Assembly (NCBI GenBank): GCA_017533825.1
Contig: JAFWIE010000005.1
Span: 1-33,538, forward strand
DNA from: Atopobiaceae bacterium
Lineage (GTDB): Bacteria > Actinomycetota > Coriobacteriia > Coriobacteriales > Atopobiaceae
DNA length: 33,538 bases
Direction: 5' to 3'
The notes below the pieces were generated by a model that did not search any database, was not told the DNA's origin, and saw nothing but the letters and a program-made list of their open reading frames with translations. This document shows positions 9,091 through 18,370 of this stretch, piece after piece; the stretch's first letter is position 1, and every line of letters starts with the position of its first letter. Made by a program: the position numbers and the translations under genes.

Positions 9091-10263
9091 ATGTTCTGTA
9101 CAGAGTGCGGGACCAGATTGCCGGACGGGGCGACGGTGTGTCCTTTGTGCGGTACGCCTGTTGAGGTTTCTGCGAGGGGAGGGGCGGCACCTGTGCCCGA
9201 ACCCGCGCCGGCACCCGTGCCCGAGCCGACGCCCGAGCCCGAACCAGTCACGCCGGATCCAGCGCCGACTCCCGAGCCCGCCCCTGAGCCGACGCCCACC
9301 CCTGAGCCAAAGTCTGCTCCCGAGCCGAAGCCGACTCCAAAGTCCACCCCTTCTGGCTCGTCCGGCGGGTCACAAAAGAGCGGCGCGGGGGTGGCCATCA
9401 TGAGCGCCATCATTGTTATCTGTGCCATCCTGCGCTTTTGCATTGGCATGGTTCGTTGCTCGAACGCGTTTAGCGACACCTCGACTTCCCGCACATACAC
9501 CCGCACCGAGAGGCCTCGCGTCGTGGTGAGAGATCCTCCGACGACCGACCCCGAGCCCACCCCCGACCCCGAGCCCGAGCCTGACCCCGAGCCCACTCCC
9601 GGTCCTGCTCCCAAATCTGTGATGCTGAAGCAGATTCCTCACGAGGAGCTTTCCATCGACGACATGGAGCATCCGCCGTCGGGCTCCTTCAAGGGCGCGT
9701 GCGACTCCACCTGCCACGGTTTCATGATCATAAAGAACAACACCAAGTCCTTGTTGGACATACGAGCGGACTTTACCTACAAAGACGCTAATGGTACCGA
9801 GCTGGAAACAAGCTACGATAACGCTAGGTCGGTTTCTCCTGGGGACTCGGCGGTGCTTGTCTCGAGCTACTTCAATGGGACGGGAACTCTCGCCGAGACC
9901 GCGTACGAGATCACGTGCGAAAACACGGACCCGTCGCGGTACCCGTCAATCAAGGACAACTTTACGATCGAGGTTATTTCGGAGAACGAAAAGGAACTGG
10001 TCCTGCGCTACACGAATACGGGGAAAGAACCCCAAGAGCTCTACCACGCGCTCTGGTTGGGCACGGATGAGACCGGGTACATGCAGGCGTGCAACTGCTT
10101 CATCTTGGGTTTGCCGGACTCGACGCTGAAGCCGGGCGAGAGCTACGACCTGGAATTCTCGACGATCTACCTCTTTGACGAGAACAACTTCACCGCATGG
10201 GATGACTACAAGGATTGGTCGTGTTACGTCAGCGGTTACGGCTTGGTGGACGACTCTGACTAA
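9091..10263 (+). CDS. zinc-ribbon membrane protein with Pro/Glu-rich linkers
   Basis: A 390-aa protein of unknown function. It opens with a zinc ribbon (CTEC...CPLC, residues 3-22). A long Pro-Glu-Pro linker (about 30-95) follows, then one membrane helix (about 108-130, IMSAIIVICAILRFCIGMV) and a second Pro-Glu/Asp linker. The C-terminal 190-residue domain is beta-rich, probably outside the cell, with an Ig/FxLYD-like look (FMIIKNNTKSLLDIRADFTYKD). The zinc ribbon would be cytoplasmic. GGGAGGTG before ATG 9091 decides the start. The plan resembles other zinc-ribbon membrane proteins of actinobacteria and Firmicutes that anchor a surface domain. Confidence 0.8.
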   Translation: MFCTECGTRLPDGATVCPLCGTPVEVSARGGAAPVPEPAPAPVPEPTPEPEPVTPDPAPTPEPAPEPTPTPEPKSAPEPKPTPKSTPSGSSGGSQKSGAGVAIMSAIIVICAILRFCIGMVRCSNAFSDTSTSRTYTRTERPRVVVRDPPTTDPEPTPDPEPEPDPEPTPGPAPKSVMLKQIPHEELSIDDMEHPPSGSFKGACDSTCHGFMIIKNNTKSLLDIRADFTYKDANGTELETSYDNARSVSPGDSAVLVSSYFNGTGTLAETAYEITCENTDPSRYPSIKDNFTIEVISENEKELVLRYTNTGKEPQELYHALWLGTDETGYMQACNCFILGLPDSTLKPGESYDLEFSTIYLFDENNFTAWDDYKDWSCYVSGYGLVDDSD

Positions 10264-10472
10264 GCAATGCTCTAAAGTGGGGACATGCGGGGTCCGTGAG
10301 GGGCATTCCTTGCGGGCCCTTCTTGGGTCGTTTTCGGATAACCTACTGCACGAGCCACTCCCTTTTCCAAGCGCGATGTATGAACCAAGTCGCGTTTGGG
10401 TACACAACAACTCGTTAACCTGAACACAGACGAGGCCGGCGCTTGGCGCGGCCAAGGGGAAGAGAGACCCGA

Positions 10473-13076
10473 ATGTTCGAGAAGTTCACAGACAAAGCGC
10501 GGCGGGTGATGAACCTGGCGCAGGACGAGGCACGCAACCTCGGCCGCATGTTCGTGGGCACGGAGCACCTGCTGCTCGCGCTCATCAAGGAGGGCGAGGG
10601 CATTGCGGCTCAGGCCCTCGCGAAGCTTGACGTCACCTACGACGAGACCATCGCCACCGTGCGGGGGCTCTCCAAGGATGACGGTGAGCCCACGCCTGGC
10701 GGCCACATTCCCTTCACGCCGCGCGCGAAGCGCGTGCTGGAGGGTTCGTATCGCGAGATGATGAATCACGGCCAGACCTACATCGCCACCGAGCATCTGT
10801 TGCTGGGCATCGTGAACGAGGGCAACGGCCGTGCCATGGAGGCACTCGGTCGCATGGGCGTCTCGGGTGATGCCGTACGCAACGCCGTGGACGAGCTTAT
10901 CTCCACCAACCAGGGTAGCCAAGAGTCCCGCGCGCCGCGTCAGGCGGCTGGCGTGGGCGACGTGCGCAGCGCGAGCAACCCGTTCATGGGTGGCCAGCAG
11001 GGCATGCAGGGTGACGATGGCTCGCTCCTCGAGCGCTTTGGTCGCAACCTCACCAAGATTGCCGCCGAAGGCGGGCTCGATCCCGTCATCGGGCGCGACC
11101 GCGAGGTCGAGCGCGTCATGCAGGTCATGGCTCGCCGCCAGAAGAACAATCCGCTCATCCTGGGCGATCCCGGCGTGGGCAAGACGGCCGTGGTCGAGGG
11201 CCTGGCGCAGCTCATCGCGGGCGGCAACGTGCCGGACATCCTGCGCGACAAGCAAATCTGGACGCTCGACATCGCGTCGCTCGTCGCGGGCTCGAAGTAC
11301 CGTGGCGAGTTCGAGGAGCGCCTCAAGAAGGTGATCACAGAGGTCATGGAGTCAAAGAACGCCATTCTCTTCATCGACGAGATGCACACCATCATGGGTG
11401 CCGGCTCGGCGGAGGGCTCCATCGACGCGGCGAGCATCCTCAAGCCGCCCCTCTCGCGTGGTGAGATTCAGGTGATTGGCGCCACGACGGCCGACGAGTA
11501 TCGCAAGCACATCGGGAAGGACTCGGCGCTCGAACGGCGCTTCCAGCCCGTCAACATCGGCGAGCCGTCCCCCGAGGATACGCTCGAGATTCTCAAGGGC
11601 CTGCAGTCCGCCTACGAGGAGCACCACCACGTGCGCTATACCGACGAGGCCGTTGCCGCCGCGGTGACGCTCTCCAACCGCTACGTGCAGGATCGCTTCC
11701 TGCCCGACAAGGCCATTGACTTGCTCGACGAGGCCGGGGCCCGCACCCGCGTGCACAAGATGGCCCTGCCGCCTGAGCTCGCGGCGGTAGACGAGGAGCT
11801 GGCGCGCGTGCGTCGGCAGAAGTCGGATGCCGCGGCTGCCCAAGAGTTCGAGGAGGCGGCGCGCCTGCGCGACGAGGAGCGTGCGCTCAACGCAAAGAAG
11901 GCCGAGCTTGAGCAGGCGTGGCGTGACGAGATGGACGCCAACGTGGTGGTCGTCACGGCTGACGACATCGCGGACGTCGTCTCGTCCATCTCGGGCGTGC
12001 CCGTGAGCAACCTCACCGAGGGCGAGGCCAGCAAGCTGCTGCGCTGCGAGGAGGTGCTGCACCAGCGCGTCATCGGTCAGGACGAGGCCGTCGGTGCTGT
12101 GAGCCGCGCGATTCGGCGCAGCCGTTCGCCCCTCAAGGACCCGCGTCGGCCGGGCGGCTCGTTCATCTTCCTCGGCCCCTCGGGCGTGGGCAAGACGGAG
12201 CTGGCCAAGGCGCTCGCGGAGTTCCTCTTTGGCAGCGAGGACGCGCTCATCAGCTTCGACATGTCGGAGTTCATGGAGAAGCACGCCGTGAGCAAGCTCG
12301 TCGGCGCCCCTCCGGGATACGTGGGCTACGACGAGGGCGGCGAGTTGACCAAGGCCGTGCGCCGGCGCCCCTACTCGGTGGTTCTCTTCGACGAGATCGA
12401 GAAGGCCCATCCGGACGTCTTCAACATCCTGCTGCAGATCCTTGACGAGGGTCGCCTCACCGATGGCCAGGGCCGTACCGTGGACTTCTCGAATACGGTC
12501 GTCATCATGACGAGCAATATCGGCGCGCGCGACATCGCCCACACCACCACGATGGGCTTCGGTGGCTCGTCGAGCGGTCTCTCGGATGCCGAGATCAACT
12601 CCCGCGTGATGAGCGAGCTCAAGAAGCTCTTCCGCCCGGAGTTCCTCAACCGCGTGGACGAGGTCGTGGTCTTCAAGTCGCTCACCGGCGAGCAGCTGCG
12701 CGGCATCGTGGACCTCATGGTCTCCGACCTGCGTCGTCGTCTCTTTGGGCAGGGCATGTCCATCGAGCTCACCGATGCGGCGCGCGACTTCGTGGCCAAG
12801 CGTGGCACCGACAAGATCTACGGTGCCCGTCCGCTGCGCCGTGCGATTCAGACCCTCATCGAGGACCCGCTGGCCGAGGAGATGCTCCAGGGCAAGTGGG
12901 TGGCCGGCGACATCATCTATGTCGATGTGGCCGAGGACGGCGAGGGGCTCTCGTTCACGAAGGGCGCCGGCGAGATTGCCGCACCCGAGGAGCGGGTGCA
13001 CATGGAGCTGCCCAAGGCTCACTCGCGCTGGACGAGCGCCCGCACTCCCGCGCCCGACGCCACGTCCGCGGAGTAA
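10473..13076 (+). CDS. clpC: AAA+ unfoldase ClpC
   Basis: An 867-aa Hsp100 chaperone that unfolds proteins and feeds them to ClpP. The order is: N-domain with two Clp repeats (1-145), first AAA module with Walker A GDPGVGKT near 231 and FIDEMHT, the middle UVR-type coiled coil ([18 protein letters not shown], near 455) and the second AAA module with [12 protein letters not shown] near 568 and the Clp-B-type C-terminal domain. ATG 10473 begins [10 protein letters not shown], the normal ClpC N-terminus. No CtsR or mcsAB genes are beside it, and no HAIR or CIRCE element was seen in the 209-bp upstream gap. Confidence 0.95.
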   Translation: MFEKFTDKARRVMNLAQDEARNLGRMFVGTEHLLLALIKEGEGIAAQALAKLDVTYDETIATVRGLSKDDGEPTPGGHIPFTPRAKRVLEGSYREMMNHGQTYIATEHLLLGIVNEGNGRAMEALGRMGVSGDAVRNAVDELISTNQGSQESRAPRQAAGVGDVRSASNPFMGGQQGMQGDDGSLLERFGRNLTKIAAEGGLDPVIGRDREVERVMQVMARRQKNNPLILGDPGVGKTAVVEGLAQLIAGGNVPDILRDKQIWTLDIASLVAGSKYRGEFEERLKKVITEVMESKNAILFIDEMHTIMGAGSAEGSIDAASILKPPLSRGEIQVIGATTADEYRKHIGKDSALERRFQPVNIGEPSPEDTLEILKGLQSAYEEHHHVRYTDEAVAAAVTLSNRYVQDRFLPDKAIDLLDEAGARTRVHKMALPPELAAVDEELARVRRQKSDAAAAQEFEEAARLRDEERALNAKKAELEQAWRDEMDANVVVVTADDIADVVSSISGVPVSNLTEGEASKLLRCEEVLHQRVIGQDEAVGAVSRAIRRSRSPLKDPRRPGGSFIFLGPSGVGKTELAKALAEFLFGSEDALISFDMSEFMEKHAVSKLVGAPPGYVGYDEGGELTKAVRRRPYSVVLFDEIEKAHPDVFNILLQILDEGRLTDGQGRTVDFSNTVVIMTSNIGARDIAHTTTMGFGGSSSGLSDAEINSRVMSELKKLFRPEFLNRVDEVVVFKSLTGEQLRGIVDLMVSDLRRRLFGQGMSIELTDAARDFVAKRGTDKIYGARPLRRAIQTLIEDPLAEEMLQGKWVAGDIIYVDVAEDGEGLSFTKGAGEIAAPEERVHMELPKAHSRWTSARTPAPDATSAE

Positions 13077-13096
13077 CGTGCGAAATAGCGTCAACC

Positions 13097-13134
13097 AGAG
13101 GGACCACTTCCTGTCGGAGGCGGTCCCTCTTTGG
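13097..13134 (+). terminator. terminator after clpC
   Basis: AGAGGGACC (13097-13105) pairs with GGTCCCTCT (13122-13130) and TTTGG follows. The loop of 16 nt is long and the T-run short, so efficiency may be modest. Confidence 0.55.
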
Positions 13135-13188
13135 TAAACGGCTCGCGACCCTTCAGAATGCGTGCCACTTTTTCTTATGTTCTTCGCG

Positions 13189-13194
13189 TATACT
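13189..13194 (+). promoter_or_regulatory. -10 element of the disA-ispD-ispF promoter
   Basis: TATACT lies 43 bp before the disA start codon, just after the clpC terminator. No convincing -35 was found 16-18 bp upstream. Confidence 0.35.
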
Positions 13195-13236
13195 AAAGTT
13201 TCCGCAGCACAACGCAGGGGGAGGCGAGGCTTAGCA

Positions 13237-14304
13237 ATGCTGGACAAACACACCACAAACGCATCTGACCAGCGCATTGACGAGGCAATTCGCATGACGG
13301 CGCCGGGCACGGCGCTGCGCCACGCGCTCGACATGATCATCGCGGGCCACATGGGCGCGCTTATCTGTGTAGGAGACGAAGACAACGTGATCGCGGCGGG
13401 CAACGATGGGTTCCCGCTGAACATCTCCTTTACTGCAAATCGCCTGTTTGAGCTCTCGAAGATGGACGGTGCCATCGTCATCGACGGGCGTCTCAACCAG
13501 ATTCTGCGTGCCAATTATCACCTCAATCCCGATCCCGGCCTGCCCACGAGCGAGACGGGCATGCGGCATCGTACGGCCGCGCGCATGAGTCTGCTCACGC
13601 AGGCGCTGGTGATCTCGGTCTCGGAGCGTCGCCAGGTGGTGAACATCTTCATCGGGGGCAAGGGCATTCAGCTCAAGACCGTCACCGAGCTCATGAGTTC
13701 CGTCAACCAGTTGGTGGTGGCGATGCAGTCGACGCGTCAGACGCTCGACTCGCGCCTGCGCCGCCTGACCACCTTGGAGCTGGAGAACCAGGTGACCTTG
13801 GCCGACCTTACCGAGATCTTCTATCTCTTTGAGGTGCTTACCACGGCGGGCGAGGAGCTGGATCGGATCATCATGCAGCTGGGTAGCGAGGGTCGCACCG
13901 TATACATGCAGCGTGAGGAGTTCCTCGGTGACCTCGATGACGAGTACACGCTCATGATTCGCGACTACGCTTCCGACAGCTCGGAGGAGAATGCCGCCGC
14001 GATTCGCCGCGCCCTTGACGACACGGCAAACTCGCAGGTACACAAGGCAGTGAATATCGCGCGCCTGCTCGGCTACGACGACTGCCGCGAGGACACCGTA
14101 ATGACGCCGCTCGGCCTGCGCACGCTCTCGAACGTGAGCGTCGTGCGCGAAGGCGTGGCCGATAGGATTGTGGACGAGTACGGCTCGCTGCAGGACCTCA
14201 TTGACGACATCGGCGAGAATCCCGAGCGCCTGGAAGAGACGGGCGTGCGCAACCCGTCGATTCTCGCGGACAGCCTGTATCGCATGTGGGGTAAGCGCTC
14301 ATGA
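13237..14304 (+). CDS. disA: diadenylate cyclase DisA
   Basis: A 355-aa protein that makes cyclic di-AMP from two ATP and scans DNA for branched structures. The N-terminal DAC domain has both active-site motifs: DGA at about residue 76 (KMDGAIVIDG) and RHRTA at about 110 (GMRHRTAARM). A helical spine follows. The C-terminus has a helix-hairpin-helix DNA-binding region (DLIDDIGENPERLEETGVRN). Length and order match the Bacillus subtilis and Thermotoga proteins. ispD starts within its stop codon (ATGA overlap). radA, its usual neighbour, is absent here. Confidence 0.95.
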   Translation: MLDKHTTNASDQRIDEAIRMTAPGTALRHALDMIIAGHMGALICVGDEDNVIAAGNDGFPLNISFTANRLFELSKMDGAIVIDGRLNQILRANYHLNPDPGLPTSETGMRHRTAARMSLLTQALVISVSERRQVVNIFIGGKGIQLKTVTELMSSVNQLVVAMQSTRQTLDSRLRRLTTLELENQVTLADLTEIFYLFEVLTTAGEELDRIIMQLGSEGRTVYMQREEFLGDLDDEYTLMIRDYASDSSEENAAAIRRALDDTANSQVHKAVNIARLLGYDDCREDTVMTPLGLRTLSNVSVVREGVADRIVDEYGSLQDLIDDIGENPERLEETGVRNPSILADSLYRMWGKRS

Positions 14305-15065
14305 TTGAGGCATGTGCCTGCGCCTGTCCCGAGCGTGTGGGGGCGGGCGAGGCCGACTCCGATGCGTGTGCAATCATCTTGGCGGGCGGTTCCGGAGAGC
14401 GCTTCGGCGACCCGCGCGGCAAGCAGTTCGTCGAGCTGGCGGGGTTGCCGCTGGTGGCGTGGTCCATTCTTGCCTTCGATCGGGCGCCAAGTGTGGACGC
14501 GCTGGTGGTGGTGTGTGCGGCGGGCCGCATGGACGAGATGCGTCACGACGTGCTCGACCGTCTTGACCTGTTGCATGAGGTGACGCTTGCCCCGGGCGGC
14601 CAGACGCGACAAGACTCGGTGCTCTCGGGGCTGATGGCGACGCCCGAGAAGTGCGGCCTCGTTGCCATTCATGACGGCGCGCGTCCGCTCATCGAGCAGG
14701 AAGCCATCGAGCGTTGCTTGGCGGCGGTGCGTGAGGATGCGCGCGTCGCGGGGGCGATCTGCGCCGCACGCGTGACCGATACGATCAAGGTCGCAGACGA
14801 GAACGGTGTGATTGGGGCAACGCCCGACCGCTCACGGCTTTGGGCAGCGCAGACGCCACAGGTGTTCCGTCGTGCGGAGATTCTCGCGGCGCACGAGGCG
14901 GCGTTGCTCGAAGGGTTCGTGGGAACTGACGATGCGAGCCTCGTGGAACGCCGTGGTGGACGCGTTGTGGTGGTAGATACCCCGCGCGACAACCTCAAGG
15001 TGACGTTGCCCGAGGACTTGGGCATGGCCGAGGCCATCCTCGCGGCGCGTCTCGGCATCGCATAG
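14301..15065 (+). CDS. ispD: 2-C-methyl-D-erythritol 4-phosphate cytidylyltransferase
   Basis: A 254-aa enzyme of the MEP isoprenoid pathway; it joins CTP and methylerythritol phosphate. The nucleotide-binding loop IILAGGSGERFGDPRGKQF begins near residue 25, after an N-terminal extension with several Cys. IHDGARPLI and AAQTPQVFR are the other family motifs, and LPEDLGMAE closes the domain. The start overlaps the disA stop by 4 nt, so the genes are translationally coupled. The start could lie a few codons later, because the first 20 residues are not typical of the family. Confidence 0.94.
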   Translation: MIEACACACPERVGAGEADSDACAIILAGGSGERFGDPRGKQFVELAGLPLVAWSILAFDRAPSVDALVVVCAAGRMDEMRHDVLDRLDLLHEVTLAPGGQTRQDSVLSGLMATPEKCGLVAIHDGARPLIEQEAIERCLAAVREDARVAGAICAARVTDTIKVADENGVIGATPDRSRLWAAQTPQVFRRAEILAAHEAALLEGFVGTDDASLVERRGGRVVVVDTPRDNLKVTLPEDLGMAEAILAARLGIA

Positions 15066-15071
15066 GTAACA

Positions 15072-15092
15072 CAAAGGGGACTGTCCCCTTTG
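15072..15092. repeat. perfect palindrome between ispD and ispF
   Basis: A 10-bp stem around a single T, with core GGGGAC-T-GTCCCC flanked by CAAA and TTTG. Related GGGAC/GTCCC stretches occur near 6000 and 21500. As it sits inside an operon it may be a weak terminator or a dispersed repeat. Confidence 0.55.
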
Positions 15093-15143
15093 GGGAGGGC
15101 GACGCAGGGGGGTCGGTCTCTTTGTGGCGCGAGAGGAGCAGAT

Positions 15144-15617
15144 ATGCTGCGCATAGGGCATGGATACGACGTTCATCAGTTCGCCGAGGGAAGGCGCTGC
15201 ATCCTTGGCGGCGTTGACGTGCCGAGCGAGCGCGGGCTTCTCGGCCACTCCGATGCCGATGTGCTGGCGCACGCTGTGGCCGATGCCGTGCTTGGCGCGA
15301 CGCGACTGGGCGACATCGGCAAGCTCTTCCCGGACGATGACCCGGCCTACGAGGGCGCGGACTCGTTGGTGCTCCTCTCGCGTGTGGCTGAGCTCGCACG
15401 TTCGCACGGCTTCGAGATTCTTGACGTGGACAGCACGGTGGCTGCACAGGCGCCCAAGCTGGCGCCGTATCGCGAGCAGATGCGCGAGAACCTCGCCCAC
15501 GCGCTGGGCGTATCGGTCGACAACGTGGGCGTGAAGGCCACGACTACCGAGCATTTGGGCTTCGTGGGCCGCAAGGAGGGCATCGCCGCCTGGGCCGTCG
15601 CCCTCATCGAGAAGTAG
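15144..15617 (+). CDS. ispF: 2-C-methyl-D-erythritol 2,4-cyclodiphosphate synthase
   Basis: A 157-aa enzyme, the next-but-one step after IspD in the MEP pathway. It has the metal-binding DVHQF near the N-terminus and LGHSDADVLAHA, the signature LGDIGKLFPDDDPAY, and the C-terminal VKATTTEHLGFVGRKEGIAA. The length is typical of the separate (not IspDF-fused) enzyme. GAGGAG precedes ATG 15144. The ispD-ispF order is widely conserved; ispE is not in the window. Confidence 0.95.
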   Translation: MLRIGHGYDVHQFAEGRRCILGGVDVPSERGLLGHSDADVLAHAVADAVLGATRLGDIGKLFPDDDPAYEGADSLVLLSRVAELARSHGFEILDVDSTVAAQAPKLAPYREQMRENLAHALGVSVDNVGVKATTTEHLGFVGRKEGIAAWAVALIEK

Positions 15618-15647
15618 CCGCGGTTTGCGCATTCGGTCCGCTAGGGA

Positions 15648-15688
15648 CGCGCATCACCTCAAGAATCAGAGGTGATGCGCGCTTTTTT
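15648..15688 (+). terminator. intrinsic terminator after ispF
   Basis: A perfect 13-bp stem (15648-15660 with 15669-15681) with an 8-nt loop, followed by TTTTTT at 15683-15688. It closes the disA-ispD-ispF operon. Confidence 0.9.
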
Positions 15689-15755
15689 GTTGTGCGGCGC
15701 ACCGGCGCGGCGGGTAAAAACACTATCGTGCGGCGCGCCGACGAGGCTTCGTCCC

Positions 15756-15830
15756 GAGCGGCTCCGACGAGAGCGATTCCGTTCCGAGTGACTCCAGCCC
15801 GAGCGACTCCAGCCCGAGCGGATTCGCTCC
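15756..15830. repeat. five tandem 15-bp units
   Basis: Units of the form GAGCGACTCCAGCCC (with variants) run without gaps at 15756, 15771, 15786, 15801 and 15816. The period keeps every frame open, so the minus strand could read LGLES-type pentapeptides, but no ribosome site or protein-like context supports a gene. The rest of 15689-16019 shows nothing else. Confidence 0.65.
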
Positions 15831-16019
15831 AAGCGCGCCAATACGTGCGCTCCGACGCACATCATCACGCGCTTCGGCGCACGACCCGAGGGGTGAGTAC
15901 TTCTGATCTAGGCTCCGAGTTTCGATTCGTTTGGACACATGCGCGACGTCGCGACTGGGTTTGCGACGTCTCCTGAAGTTTTCGGTCCCCTGGAGTTGTC
16001 GGAAGTACGGAGGTGCTCC

Positions 16020-16202
16020 GTGAAGAATCACTCCTCGTTCGGCTTGGAGTCACCACGCACGGCCAAGGATATCTGGGATTTGCCGCTGCCATCGGCGGCC
16101 CTCCCTCGCCTCGTCATCGATCGTCTGGCGAGCGCGTCGGGACTGGGCAGCGGCACGGGCGCGCATGCTCGCAATCAGCTCCACGCAACAGTCGCGAAGT
16201 AG
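16020..16202 (+). CDS. possible 60-aa peptide upstream of the ClpP paralogue
   Basis: A GTG start is preceded by a strong site, CGGAGGTG, 4 nt upstream. The frame runs 60 residues from VKNHSSFGLESPRT, through DIWDLPLPSAALPRLVIDRL, to a Gly/Ala/His-rich tail ending NQLHATVAK. I recognise no family. The ribosome site and the position 74 bp before the ClpP-like gene are the only support. It could encode a substrate, regulator or leader, or be chance. Confidence 0.35.
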   Translation: MKNHSSFGLESPRTAKDIWDLPLPSAALPRLVIDRLASASGLGSGTGAHARNQLHATVAK

Positions 16203-16276
16203 TTTCGACCCGCTGATATAGTCGTTCTCGCGCGACGGCGTCCGGCGGCCGCGCAGGCGAAGAGAAGGGAAGCCGT

Positions 16277-16870
16277 ATGAGCAAGCTCTACACCTACCCC
16301 ACGCCCCACATCATCCGCGAGAGTTCGCGGGGGCTCGAGCTGATCGACATCCGCGACGAGATGCTCGCCAACCGTGAGGTGGAGTGCGTGGGTGTCATCG
16401 ACGTCGACATGACCTACTCGCTCTGCCAGCAGCTTCGCTACCTGAGCAAGGACGACCCGCGCGAGCGCATCACCATGTACTTCAACAGCCCGGGCGGCGA
16501 GGTGCAAAGCGGGCTGGCCATCTACGACGTGATGCAGGCCATCCCCTGTCCTGTGCGAACGGTGTGCCTGGGCATGGCCGCATCCATGGCCGCGCTCCTC
16601 TTCGTGGCGGGAGACGAGCGTGAGATGCTGCCGCACGCCAGCCTGATGATCCACGACCCGCTCATCGGCAACGCGGGTGGTTCCGCGCTCGAGCTCAAGA
16701 CGATCGCGGACAACCTCCTGCGGACGCGACAGATCACGGCCGAGGTGCTCTCGCGCCACACGGGCCACTCCGTGGAGGAGGTCCTCGCGGTCACGAAGCA
16801 CGACACGTACTTCGAGGCGTCGGAAGCTGTGGCCTGGGGTCTTGCCGACCGCGTGATCGACCAACTGTAA
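16277..16870 (+). CDS. ClpP-family serine protease (divergent paralogue)
   Basis: A 197-aa ClpP-type protease. The catalytic triad is visible: Ser103 in GMAASMAAL, His126 in MIHDPL, and Asp176 in KHDTYFEASEA. MYFNSPGGEVQSGLAIYDVMQ is the family oxyanion/substrate loop. Compared with housekeeping ClpP it is divergent: the N-terminus is MSKLYTYPTPHIIRESSRG and the GNAGGSALE loop replaces the usual GGxQGQATD. The divergence and unusual partner suggest a second ClpP with a special role, possibly with ClpC encoded 3 kb upstream. AGAAGGGAAG precedes the ATG, and a TATAGT box lies at 16217-16222. The next gene follows 22 nt later. Confidence 0.88.
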   Translation: MSKLYTYPTPHIIRESSRGLELIDIRDEMLANREVECVGVIDVDMTYSLCQQLRYLSKDDPRERITMYFNSPGGEVQSGLAIYDVMQAIPCPVRTVCLGMAASMAALLFVAGDEREMLPHASLMIHDPLIGNAGGSALELKTIADNLLRTRQITAEVLSRHTGHSVEEVLAVTKHDTYFEASEAVAWGLADRVIDQL

Positions 16871-16892
16871 GGCAACGACGAGGGGAGTCGGC

Positions 16893-18068
16893 TTGCACGA
16901 CTCATGCAATCGCGATCCAAGGGACAAGCTCGTGAGCATCCTGCAGTCGTTCCCCGCGGATGCGCAGCCGGGCGTTGGTGGGCCGCCGCGGCTCGTGCCT
17001 CGAATGCGTGACGTGCCCGTACGCCTCGTGGATCGCTATCTGTGCGAGCAGGGGAAGCTGAGCCGCGGAGCGCTTCCGCTGGCCTCGGAGTGCTTGGGTC
17101 TCTTTGATGCGATGGCTTCCTCCCCTGATGATGACGCGTACGACAATGCACTCGTGCCGCTTGCGATTGACTCAAAGACCGGTGGCGGCATCTTCGCCAT
17201 GGGTTGCGAGCAGGTTGGGCGATTCGTCGAGCAGGGGAGCAGGGAGGCGGACCTCTTTCCCGTGACGGTGGTCCCTCCCGTGCTGGTGGACTATCGCTTG
17301 GCGCAGGTGTCGGCACAGACGGGGACGTCGGCGTATGTGAGGGCGTCGGAGTTCGTGGTTGCTCGGCCTGTCACGGTTCGGCCGCATGTCGTCGCGCCCC
17401 TTGGTTTGAAGGGTGCAGACGAATACGTGCCGACTCTCTGGCGCTACGCTTTCGACGGCCTTCGGAAGAGTTTCGAGCGGGCTTGTGAGCCTCCGAAGCC
17501 TGGTAGCGTGCGCGAGGGATCGTTTTGGACGTCGTACCGAGGAGCTGGCATACCCGTTCCGGATGGTTGTCCGGAGGCGTTTCGCGCATACTTTGCGCCC
17601 AGCGAGGTTGAGGTCCAGGCGTTCCGCTTGCGCCCCTTGAGCCTGGACGACTTCGGCGAGGACCTTCAGGATAGCGACCAGGTAGTGGTGCCGTGGCGCT
17701 TGGTCGAGTACTTCGAATCCGAGGGACAGTCCGTGGGTGAGGTCCGTGACGAGGCGGCAGTGAGAGCGGGCAAGGCGCTCGTCTCGCATGAGGAGGCCAG
17801 GGCGCACATGCTCAGGTACAGGGCATGGGACAAGTGGCACGTGCTGGGCGAGGCCTATGTCGTCGCGAATGGCAGACGCTCGCAGAAGGTATGGGATGAG
17901 GTCGTGCGCGTGGGGCTTGATAACGCGAGCTTTCTCCGTTGGTGCGTGGAAGACAATCGCGCTCGTGCGACGCAGTCGTGGTACCCGGGGTCGCGGTCCT
18001 CTGGGTCGCACTCATCGCAGCCGCGTTCCCCGCAGTCGCACTCCTCTCAGCGGGAAGGCGGACAGTAG
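16893..18068 (+). CDS. unknown protein in operon with the ClpP paralogue
   Basis: A 391-aa protein that I do not recognise. It has no signal peptide, membrane helix or clear catalytic motif. Most of it is mixed alpha/beta. The last 25 residues are low complexity, rich in Ser, His, Gln and Pro (GSHSSQPRSPQSHSSQ), with matching short DNA repeats at 18000-18055. TTG 16893 is taken as start because GAGGGGAG lies 6 nt upstream; GTG 16932 is the alternative. The 22-nt gap after the protease gene suggests one transcript, so it may be an adaptor, substrate or regulator of that protease. Confidence 0.65.
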   Translation: MHDSCNRDPRDKLVSILQSFPADAQPGVGGPPRLVPRMRDVPVRLVDRYLCEQGKLSRGALPLASECLGLFDAMASSPDDDAYDNALVPLAIDSKTGGGIFAMGCEQVGRFVEQGSREADLFPVTVVPPVLVDYRLAQVSAQTGTSAYVRASEFVVARPVTVRPHVVAPLGLKGADEYVPTLWRYAFDGLRKSFERACEPPKPGSVREGSFWTSYRGAGIPVPDGCPEAFRAYFAPSEVEVQAFRLRPLSLDDFGEDLQDSDQVVVPWRLVEYFESEGQSVGEVRDEAAVRAGKALVSHEEARAHMLRYRAWDKWHVLGEAYVVANGRRSQKVWDEVVRVGLDNASFLRWCVEDNRARATQSWYPGSRSSGSHSSQPRSPQSHSSQREGGQ

Positions 18069-18097
18069 CCCCTCTTGGCCAATCTTGACCCACGCCC

Positions 18098-18338
18098 CTA
18101 ACGAGAATGGACCTTGTGGCACGCCGGGGGAGCCCTCGGCCCGCGCCCCTAACGAGAATGGACCTTGTGGCACGCCGGGGAGTTCTCTTCTAACGGAATT
18201 CGAGGTTGTGGCACGGCTTCTAACGAAAACGGACCTTGCGGCATGCCACAACCTCGCATTTTGTTAGATTCCCTGCCACAACCTCGAATTCCGTTAGGCG
18301 GCCGGGTGCCTCCCTGCCACAACCTCGATTTCTGTAAG
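18098..18338. repeat. cluster of seven 24-bp repeats in both orientations
   Basis: Forward copies of CTAACGGAATTCGAGGTTGT-type units lie at 18098-18121, 18149-18172, 18190-18213 and 18220-18243. Reverse copies lie at 18244-18267, 18274-18297 and 18315-18338, with a partial one at 18355-18362. Copies 3 and 6 are exact inverted complements, copies 4 and 5 abut head to head, and copies 1 and 2 share 37 identical bases. GCCGGGTGCC...GGCACCCCCGGC brackets the last copy. Spacing is irregular and orientation mixed, so it is not CRISPR. It occupies most of the 18069-18692 gap. Confidence 0.85.
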
Positions 18339-18370
18339 GCACCCCCGGCTCTCCTGCCACAATCGCTTGC

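Noticed and set aside
10264..10472. HspR (HAIR), CtsR or CIRCE operator for clpC
   Set aside because: None of the known consensus repeats could be found by eye in the gap.
11352..13514. 720-aa minus-strand frame
   Set aside because: It is antisense to clpC and the disA start; its composition is rich in Arg, His and Val without any domain.
18098..18338. CRISPR array
   Set aside because: Repeats occur in both orientations, spacers range from 0 to 27 bp, and no cas gene is present.
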